Shown: in pieces, positions 58,188-64,000 of the stretch | How the letters are laid out: every line of letters begins with the position of its first letter | How positions within the stretch are numbered: the stretch's first letter is position 1 | Assembly: GCF_000373245.1 (NCBI RefSeq) | Contig: NZ_KB890750.1 | Span: 39,254 to 103,253, forward strand | Length of the DNA: 64,000 nucleotides | Source: Echinicola pacifica DSM 19836 | Lineage (GTDB): Bacteria > Bacteroidota > Bacteroidia > Cytophagales > Cyclobacteriaceae | Reading direction: 5' to 3' | Position numbers and translations under genes: made by a program | Notes under the pieces: model-generated | Seen by the model: only the letters and a program-made list of their open reading frames with translations | What the model was told of the DNA's origin: nothing | Database searches by the model: none

Positions 58188-59305
58188 TAGCGTTCAAAGA
58201 CATCCTCGATCAATACCAACCAGAAGAAATCCTACACAAAATAAAATCAATAACCAGCAGGGATGTGGAGCAGGCACTCGCAAGCCCCAATCGCAGTATA
58301 TGGGATTTTCTAGCCTTGATTTCGCCAGCTGCTGCTCCTTATTTGGAGGAGATGGCGGTGAAAAGTCGCAGCCTCAGCCTGCAGCGCTTTGGGAATAATA
58401 TGCAGCTTTTTGCCCCGCTATATTTGTCCAATGAATGCCAGAATATCTGTACTTACTGTGGTTTCAGTCTTGATAATAAGGTGCGAAGAAAGACCCTCAG
58501 CGATGCAGAAATACTGAAAGAAGTAGAAGTGCTCAAATCCATGGGTTTTGACCATGTATTACTGGTGACAGGTGAGGCTAATAAGACCGTTGGTTTGGCT
58601 TATTTAAAAAATGCCATTAAATTAATCAAGCCCCATTTTGCAAATGTAAGCATGGAGGTCCAACCATTGGATCAGGAGGAGTATGAGGCGCTGATCCCCG
58701 AAGGGCTGCACAGTGTATTGGTGTATCAGGAAACTTACCATCGGGATACCTATAAAATCCACCATCCGAAAGGGAAAAAGTCGAATTTCGATTATCGATT
58801 GGAGACTCCCGACCGACTCGGAAAGGCGGGTATTCATAAGGTAGGACTGGGGGCACTGATAGGCTTGGAGGATTGGAGAGTGGATAGTTTTTTTACGGCT
58901 CTTCACCTGCAGTATTTGGAGAAAAAATATTGGAAAACTAAATATGCCATTTCCTTTCCTCGATTGAGGCCATTCAGTGGGGGCCAGGAACCTAAGGTCG
59001 TGATGACTGATAGGGAATTAGTTCAGCTGATCTGCGCCTACCGACTGCTGGATCCAGATGTGGAGCTATCATTATCCACCCGCGAAACCGAGCACTTCAG
59101 AAATCACGTGCTCAAACTGGGCATTACTTCCATGAGTGCAGGCTCCAAGACCAATCCAGGAGGCTATGCGGTAGAACCTCAGTCGCTGGAGCAATTCGAG
59201 ATTTCTGACGAAAGAAGCCCCGAGGCCATTGCCTCTTTATTAGTGAAAAATGGATATCAACCCGTTTGGAAAGATTGGGATCAGGCTTTACAATATGCAG
59301 AATAA
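58184..59305 (+). CDS. thiH: 2-iminoacetate synthase ThiH
   Basis: A 373-residue radical SAM enzyme that cleaves tyrosine to p-cresol and dehydroglycine. The cluster motif CxxxCxxC is in '[15 protein letters not shown]'. '[20 protein letters not shown]', '[14 protein letters not shown]', '[16 protein letters not shown]' and 'SISFPRLRP'-like '[12 protein letters not shown]' follow. Oxygen-sensitive ThiH, in place of the aerobic ThiO, is the route here. It overlaps thiG by 4 bases (ATGA) and thiF by 11. Confidence 0.96.
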   Translation: MIAFKDILDQYQPEEILHKIKSITSRDVEQALASPNRSIWDFLALISPAAAPYLEEMAVKSRSLSLQRFGNNMQLFAPLYLSNECQNICTYCGFSLDNKVRRKTLSDAEILKEVEVLKSMGFDHVLLVTGEANKTVGLAYLKNAIKLIKPHFANVSMEVQPLDQEEYEALIPEGLHSVLVYQETYHRDTYKIHHPKGKKSNFDYRLETPDRLGKAGIHKVGLGALIGLEDWRVDSFFTALHLQYLEKKYWKTKYAISFPRLRPFSGGQEPKVVMTDRELVQLICAYRLLDPDVELSLSTRETEHFRNHVLKLGITSMSAGSKTNPGGYAVEPQSLEQFEISDERSPEAIASLLVKNGYQPVWKDWDQALQYAE

Positions 59306-60374
59306 TAGGGATAGTCGATATTCACGACATTATCAGTTAACGAGTTTTGGCCCTTCAGGGCAAGAAAAATTATCTCAAACCAAAGTGTTAGTTATAGGAG
59401 CAGGGGGGCTGGGATGTCCTGTTCTGCAATACTTAGCGGCTGCGGGAATTGGTAAATTGGGGATTGTGGATGGAGATCAGGTGGAGCTGTCAAATCTCCA
59501 GCGGCAGGTACTTTATAGTGAAATTGATCTGGGCCTTCCCAAAGCGAGGATAGCGGCTCATAAGCTCAAGCTTATGAATAGAAATATAAATATAGAGGTT
59601 TACGAGGAATTTTTGACGAAGGATAATGCTCAGGAAATAGCTGCAGAATATGATATAATCGTAGATGGATCGGATAATTTTGCCACCCGTTATTTGGTAA
59701 ATGACCTGTCGCAAATGCTCGGTAAACCCTTAGTTTTTGGGTCGATTTTAGGCTTTGAGGGTCAGGTTAGTGTATTTAATTATGGTCCAAACTGCCCTAG
59801 TTACCGATGCGTTTTTCCCGATCCACCAGCGCCGGCAGATAGCCCAAGCTGCAGCGAGGCAGGAGTAATTGGCGCCTTGCCGGGAATAATAGGGAGTTTG
59901 CAGGCGATGGAAGTTATAAAAATTGCCTCAGGAATCGGTAAACCCTTAGCGGGAAAATTATTGATTTATAATGCTTTAGACAATAATCAGTATAAGATCA
60001 AATTATCTCAATCTACTGATATTAAGAAGATTAACAGTCTTGATCAAAAGGAATACTTCTATCATTGCGAATTTGATAATCATGAAATTGCGGCAGAGGA
60101 ATTCCTCCAAAATCAAAATCAATGGGAGGGAAGACTTATTGATTTGCGGGAAGCGCACGAGAGGAATTCGGAATTAGAAGTTGGACGTAATATTCCATTC
60201 AGTGAGCTGGGAGAACGAAAGGAAATATTTAGTGAAATCGTTGATCCCATATTGATCTGTCAAACAGGGAAGCGGAGTCAGGCGGCTATCAATTTTCTCC
60301 ATTCCGAAGGGCTCCTGAACCTATATCATATTAAAGGAGGATGGGACGAGCTGAGCAAATTAGCTGATAAATAG
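59295..60374 (+). CDS. thiF: ThiF-type adenylyltransferase fused to rhodanese
   Basis: A 359-residue protein. Residues 10-235 are the E1-like adenylation domain: 'VLVIGAGGLGCPVLQYLAAA' (ATP loop), 'VDGDQVELSNLQRQVLY', 'DGSDNFATRYLVND', 'YRCVFPDP' and 'PSCSEAGVIGALPGI' (catalytic Cys region). Residues 265-355 are a rhodanese domain with active Cys in 'ILICQTGKRSQAAINFL'. It adenylates the ThiS C-terminus, and the rhodanese likely supplies sulfur. ATG 59295 is chosen over ATG 59250, since it matches the start of E1-like homologues and lies at the thiH stop. Last gene of the thiamine operon. Confidence 0.94.
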   Translation: MQNNRDSRYSRHYQLTSFGPSGQEKLSQTKVLVIGAGGLGCPVLQYLAAAGIGKLGIVDGDQVELSNLQRQVLYSEIDLGLPKARIAAHKLKLMNRNINIEVYEEFLTKDNAQEIAAEYDIIVDGSDNFATRYLVNDLSQMLGKPLVFGSILGFEGQVSVFNYGPNCPSYRCVFPDPPAPADSPSCSEAGVIGALPGIIGSLQAMEVIKIASGIGKPLAGKLLIYNALDNNQYKIKLSQSTDIKKINSLDQKEYFYHCEFDNHEIAAEEFLQNQNQWEGRLIDLREAHERNSELEVGRNIPFSELGERKEIFSEIVDPILICQTGKRSQAAINFLHSEGLLNLYHIKGGWDELSKLADK

Positions 60375-60633
60375 AGGTTTTTTGGTTCGCTAATTGCTTA
60401 TTCATAGCGTAATATGGTATTTCCAAGACTGCTTATTCTTATTTGTCACCACAAACTGACATATATAAGATTCTAAGGAACTTTTACAGGCAAATTATCA
60501 TTGATAAGGCAGCCCATTAAACGAGATGGAAAAGCAGTTTATCCACAGGAATTGACAATCCTAATGCATTCTAGAGATGGGAGGATACCGCTAGGAATAA
60601 ATCAATGTTTAAAATCAACATTTTCAACTAATT

Positions 60634-61593
60634 ATGAAAACACTTTCATTTAAGAACGGGGACACCATGCCCATTTTTGGATTAGGAACATGGCAATCAA
60701 AGCCCGGAGAAGTATATGACGCCATTTTAGAGGCCATCCGTGTGGGGTATAGACACTTTGATTGTGCTTATATTTATCAAAATGAAAAGGAAATTGGGGA
60801 TGCTTTTGCGAAGGCATTTGCAGAGGGCACAGTAAAGAGAGAGGACTTATGGATCACATCCAAGCTATGGAATGACTCTCATAAGCCACAGGATGTCTTA
60901 CCTGCCTTGGATAAGACCCTAGCAGATTTACAACTAGATTATTTAGATTTATACCTTATTCATTGGCCATTGGCATTGAAAAAAGGTGTCAGTTTTCCTT
61001 CGCAGAAGGAAGATTTTGAATCGCTGGAAGCCATCCCTTTGTCCAGCACCTGGACGGCAATGGAAGCGCTACAAGCATCCGGAAAGGTAAAACATATTGG
61101 AGTATCCAATTTCAATATTAATAAACTTAAGGAGATCCTAAGATCTGCTAAAGTGAAGCCGGAGATGAACCAAGTAGAGATGCATCCTTTCCTTCCTCAA
61201 CAAGGCTTGGTAGATTTTTGCCATTCCGAAAATATCCATTTGACTGCTTATGCTCCCTTAGGAGCAGCCTATAGGACTCAAGGTGAAAACGGCGTGGACT
61301 TACCCATACTATTGGAAAACGAAAAGGTGAAAGCCATCGCAACTAGACTTAACGCTAGTCCAGCACAGGTGGTTTTGGCTTGGAATATGCAGAGGGATAT
61401 CGCGGTGATTCCCAAGACAGTAACCCCACATAGGGTAGAGGAAAACTTTAAGTCAACTTTATTAACCCTTAGTCAGGAAGAGATGAATGAATTGAATCAT
61501 TTGGACGGTCCTCATAGGTTTACTGATGGTAAACTTTGGACCAATTTTGATTCACCGTATGAGATGGCTGATTTTTGGGAAGAATATAATTAG
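60634..61593 (+). CDS. aldo/keto reductase
   Basis: A 319-residue NADPH-dependent reductase of the AKR superfamily. The catalytic tetrad is visible: Asp and Tyr in 'HFDCAYIYQNEKEIG', Lys in 'WITSKLWND' and His in 'LYLIHWPLALK'. The signatures 'IGVSNFNINKLKEI', 'NQVEMHPFLPQQGLVDFC' and the cofactor-binding 'VIPKTVTPHRVEENFK' follow. It reduces carbonyl groups in the cytosol; the substrate is not predictable. It follows a 259-base gap after thiF and has its own terminator. Confidence 0.95.
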   Translation: MKTLSFKNGDTMPIFGLGTWQSKPGEVYDAILEAIRVGYRHFDCAYIYQNEKEIGDAFAKAFAEGTVKREDLWITSKLWNDSHKPQDVLPALDKTLADLQLDYLDLYLIHWPLALKKGVSFPSQKEDFESLEAIPLSSTWTAMEALQASGKVKHIGVSNFNINKLKEILRSAKVKPEMNQVEMHPFLPQQGLVDFCHSENIHLTAYAPLGAAYRTQGENGVDLPILLENEKVKAIATRLNASPAQVVLAWNMQRDIAVIPKTVTPHRVEENFKSTLLTLSQEEMNELNHLDGPHRFTDGKLWTNFDSPYEMADFWEEYN

Positions 61594-61615
61594 GATTCCT
61601 AATTCAAAAGATCAT

Positions 61616-61648
61616 AAAAAAAGCGCAGGTAAATCTGCGCTTTTTTTA
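61616..61648. terminator. bidirectional rho-independent terminator
   Basis: Perfect stem AAAAAAAGCGCAG (61616-61628) / CTGCGCTTTTTTT (61635-61647) with a 6-base loop. It lies between the convergent aldo/keto reductase and OsmC genes. Confidence 0.95.
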
Positions 61649-61675
61649 TTTCCTCCAAAGTCAAAAAATGATTAC

Positions 61676-62092
61676 TTAGATCAGTTCAGCATCGAGTGTG
61701 ATTTTGGTATTAAGTAGTACTGAAATAGGACATTCAGTTTTAGCTTCATTGGCTGCAGCTTGGAAATCTTCTTCAGAAATATCAGGAACAGAAGCTTTCA
61801 GGTCCAAGTGAGCTTGAGTGATTTTGCCGTCTTCCATGGTGATGGATGAGCTGGTATCGATATTAGAGGCGGTAAAACCCTTTTCGGCCAAGACGAAACT
61901 AAGCTTCATGGTAAAACATCCCGCGTGGGCTGCTCCGATTAGTTCCTCAGGATTGGTTTGTGCTCCACCTTCAAATCGGGTTTTGAATGAATAGGGGCTA
62001 TTATCTAAGACCTTAGTTTCCGTGCTTACAGTACCTTTTCCTTCTTTACCACTGCCTTTCCAGTTGGCTGATGCTTTTCTTGTAAATTTCAT
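61676..62092 (-). CDS. OsmC-family peroxide-detoxifying protein
   Basis: A 138-residue OsmC/Ohr-type thiol peroxidase. The two redox Cys are in 'HAGCFTMKLSFVLAEKG' and 'KTECPISVLLNTKITLDA'. The start 'MKFTRKASANWKGSGKEGKG' with 'GGAQTNPEELIGAAHAGCF' is typical of OsmC proper. It reduces organic peroxides. It converges on the aldo/keto reductase, and the space to the divergent haemoglobin gene is 278 bases. Confidence 0.94.
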   Translation of the reverse strand: MKFTRKASANWKGSGKEGKGTVSTETKVLDNSPYSFKTRFEGGAQTNPEELIGAAHAGCFTMKLSFVLAEKGFTASNIDTSSSITMEDGKITQAHLDLKASVPDISEEDFQAAANEAKTECPISVLLNTKITLDAELI

Positions 62093-62370
62093 GATTGATT
62101 GTTTATATGGTTGAAAATTATGTTTAATATTGAAGCAATGACCTTACCAAAACCTAAAAGAAATAATAATATCTCAATACTTATTCCTATACTATAAATA
62201 TTCTCTAAAAAAAATGAGAATTTGCCTGTCTATAGTGATTTTCTATTGTTGACGTTCTTCTCTTAATAGGATTTATTATTTTTCCGCCTGGAAAAAGAAA
62301 AGGAGCTAGGTCAAAAGTGAAGGCTGGAAACAGAGCAATGGGAGAGTGTTGAGGAATAAATCAAGAAATA

Positions 62371-62778
62371 ATGAAATCAGATATTCAAAATCGAGAAGAT
62401 ATAGAAACGCTTGTACATACTTTTTATGGCCAAGTGCGGCAACATCCTAGGCTAGGGCCTATTTTTAACGGAATTATCACCAATTGGCCGGAGCATTTGG
62501 AGCGGTTATGTGATTTTTGGGAAATGATATTGTTTCAGTCAGGACCGGGGAAGAATAAATTTAACCCGATGAAAGCCCATAAGATGGTGGATCAACAAGT
62601 TGGAAACACCATAGACCAAGTTCATTTTGGAAATTGGCTAGAATTATGGTTCAGCACTTTGGATCAGCTGTTTGAGGGCAAGGTGGCGCATCATGCCAAG
62701 GAACATGCGCGTAATATGGCAGGCATTCTCTTCATGAGAATTTACGAATCCCGATCGGAAGACCGACCTTCAGATTAA
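62371..62778 (+). CDS. group III truncated haemoglobin
   Basis: A 135-residue globin of the truncated 2-on-2 type, group III: 'LVHTFYGQVRQHPRLGPIFN', 'WPEHLERLCDFWEMILFQSG', then the region with the proximal His in 'GNTIDQVHFGNWLELW' and 'HAKEHARNMA'. It binds haem and O2, NO or related ligands; the group's role is unclear. It ends 8 bases before the convergent permease stop, with an inverted repeat over both ends (GACCTTCA 62765-62772 / TGAAGGTC 62803-62810). Confidence 0.92.
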   Translation: MKSDIQNREDIETLVHTFYGQVRQHPRLGPIFNGIITNWPEHLERLCDFWEMILFQSGPGKNKFNPMKAHKMVDQQVGNTIDQVHFGNWLELWFSTLDQLFEGKVAHHAKEHARNMAGILFMRIYESRSEDRPSD

Positions 62779-62786
62779 GGATATGC

Positions 62787-64000
62787 CTAAAAGGGGTAAG
62801 TTTGAAGGTCTATGTTCCATAATATTGGAAGCAGGTAATACACGAAAAGGCTAATGAAGAGAATAGAAAGGATATTCATCCACAGCCCAGCTTTGACCAT
62901 ATCGGGAATGGTAAGGTAACCACTTCCGAAGACCACTGCATTGGGTGGAGTGGCAACGGGGAGCATAAAAGCGCAGCTAGCCGCCATGGTGGCGCCGACC
63001 ATCAGCGCATAGGGATGGACGCCCATTGCCATGGCCACAGATCCCAGGATAGGTAAAAGCATGGATGCGGTGGCCACATTAGAGGTGATCTCTGTAAGGA
63101 AGTTTACCGATGCCACCACGATAAATAGGAAGATGAGGAAATGTATGCCTTGTAAGGAGGCAAAATGGCCGCCTAACCAAGAAGCAAGGCCAGTTTCCTT
63201 AAAGCCGGCGGCTAAGGCTAATCCACCGCCAAAAAGCAATAAAATCCCCCAAGGAATACTTTCGGCTGATTTCCAGTCCAGCAAGCGCTTATTTCCCTTA
63301 TTAGCGGGGAGGATAAATAATAATAATACGCCGATAAGCGCAATAATGGTATCATCCAAAAAGGGTAGGAGCTCACCGAGCAAAAAGCCCCTGGAAATCC
63401 AACAAAAACTTACTAAGCTGAATACTGCCAAGACCCGCTTTTCGGGTATGGATATTTTTCCTAAAGCGTCCAACTGACTTTGAATTTCTTCCTTGCCACC
63501 AGCTAGAGCTAGATTTTTTGGGAAGGGGTAAGCGTATCTTACCAAGTACCACCAGCAGATGCCTAGAAGCCCCAGGGAAATAGGAAGACCCACCATCATC
63601 CATGAGGCAAAACTGATCTCGATTCCATATAGTTCTTCTACGATTCCTGCAAAAACCAAATTGGTTGGCGTACCGATAATCGTGGCCATGCCCCCAATGG
63701 AGGCACTATAAGCGATGGACAGCATGAGAGCTTGCCCGAGCATGTTTTCGGTGATATTAGCATGGTTTTTTAGTCCATTAGCCAGCTGATGGACCACGGC
63801 GATGGCGATGGGAAGCATCATAAGGCTGGTGGCCGTATTTGAAATCCACATAGAAAGGAAAGCTGTGGCGATCATAAAGCCCAGTACAATCATGCGGATA
63901 TCGGTACCGATCATTTTGATTATGGTAAGTGCAATTCTCTTATGCAAATGCCATTTCTCAATGCTTACCGCGATCATAAATCCCCCCATATAGAGAAGGA
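62787..64000 (-). CDS. SLC13/DASS-type dicarboxylate/sodium symporter, 5' end outside the window
   Basis: At least 400 residues of a multi-pass inner-membrane transporter. The frame stays open to the window edge ('LLY' before 'MGGFMIAVSIEKWHLHKRIA'), so the N-terminus is missing. DASS signatures: 'FLSMWISNTATSLMMLPIA', 'ASIGGMATIIGTPTNLVFAG' (first SNT-like motif) and 'MLPVATPPNAVVFGSGYL' (second). It imports dicarboxylates, tricarboxylates or sulfate with sodium; which one is not visible. It converges on the haemoglobin gene. Confidence 0.93.
   Translation of the reverse strand, partial: LLYMGGFMIAVSIEKWHLHKRIALTIIKMIGTDIRMIVLGFMIATAFLSMWISNTATSLMMLPIAIAVVHQLANGLKNHANITENMLGQALMLSIAYSASIGGMATIIGTPTNLVFAGIVEELYGIEISFASWMMVGLPISLGLLGICWWYLVRYAYPFPKNLALAGGKEEIQSQLDALGKISIPEKRVLAVFSLVSFCWISRGFLLGELLPFLDDTIIALIGVLLLFILPANKGNKRLLDWKSAESIPWGILLLFGGGLALAAGFKETGLASWLGGHFASLQGIHFLIFLFIVVASVNFLTEITSNVATASMLLPILGSVAMAMGVHPYALMVGATMAASCAFMLPVATPPNAVVFGSGYLTIPDMVKAGLWMNILSILFISLFVYYLLPILWNIDLQTYPF

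Noticed and set aside
59250..59294. Earlier ATG for ThiF
   Set aside because: It would overlap thiH by 56 bases and adds residues that E1-like proteins lack; ATG 59295 at the thiH stop fits better.
62765..62810. GACCTTCA/TGAAGGTC repeat between the haemoglobin and permease genes as a terminator
   Set aside because: The loop is 30 bases and no T-run follows, so it is only mentioned with the haemoglobin gene.

Overview
The window looks like chromosomal DNA from a member of the Bacteroidota, most likely a marine or environmental Cytophagales bacterium (Cyclobacteriaceae/Algoriphagus-like). This rests on a serine protease with a type IX secretion C-terminal sorting domain, a Bacteroidota promoter (TTTG, 17 bp, TAnnTTTG) in front of the thiamine operon, AT-rich leaders with weak Shine-Dalgarno sites, and families typical of the phylum (DUF4838, DUF4157, DUF5908, DUF6909-like). 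The genus is inferred, not shown. No tRNA, rRNA, insertion sequence, integrase or CRISPR array was seen.

Layout. 1-5.1 kb: the 3' end of a DUF4838 protein, a CheY-like receiver, a small methyltransferase, a PA0069-type radical SAM protein, a DUF3253 protein and MsrA. 5.3-9.7 kb (minus strand): two large redox enzymes, each with an N-terminal Rieske domain. One is fused to a pyruvate-oxidase/acetolactate-synthase-like ThDP enzyme and the other to an FMN glutamate-synthase domain. A SnoaL-like protein follows. 10.3-14 kb: a DUF6909-like protein with a nucleoside-phosphorylase-like C-terminus, and a DEAD-box RNA helicase.

14.7-41.9 kb: the centrepiece, a roughly 27-kb, all-plus-strand, tightly packed operon for an extracellular contractile injection system (eCIS, PVC/Afp/AlgoCIS class). 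In order it encodes a DUF4255 cap protein (Pvc16-like), an unknown 284-aa protein, one sheath, two tube proteins, a 51-aa DUF5908 protein missing from a simple long-ORF scan, a LysM tube/baseplate adaptor (Pvc7-like), a VgrG-like spike (Pvc8), a PAAR tip (Pvc10), gp25 (Pvc9), two large baseplate proteins (Pvc11/12-like), a 1425-aa PKD-bearing protein in the position of the fibre, a tape-measure protein (Pvc14-like), two DUF4157 proteins with related leaders and different C-termini (probable payloads, one with an HNH-nuclease-like module), a TPR protein, a peptidoglycan-binding N-acetylmuramidase and a Pvc15-like AAA+ ATPase. A 36-bp dyad lies in its leader, and a bidirectional hairpin closes it.

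41.9-53.6 kb: housekeeping and secreted proteins. These are a TrpF-like barrel that has lost its catalytic residues, a lipoprotein plus S8 protease pair, Rpe, two exported proteins of unknown function, GyrA with a TPR protein, and a nucleotide pyrophosphatase/phosphodiesterase. 53.9-60.4 kb: a thiamine operon with a promoter, TPP riboswitch and probable terminator switch, then thiS, thiC, a TenI-like gene, thiE, thiG, thiH and thiF-rhodanese. 60.6-64 kb: an aldo/keto reductase, OsmC, a truncated haemoglobin and an SLC13-type permease that runs off the window edge.
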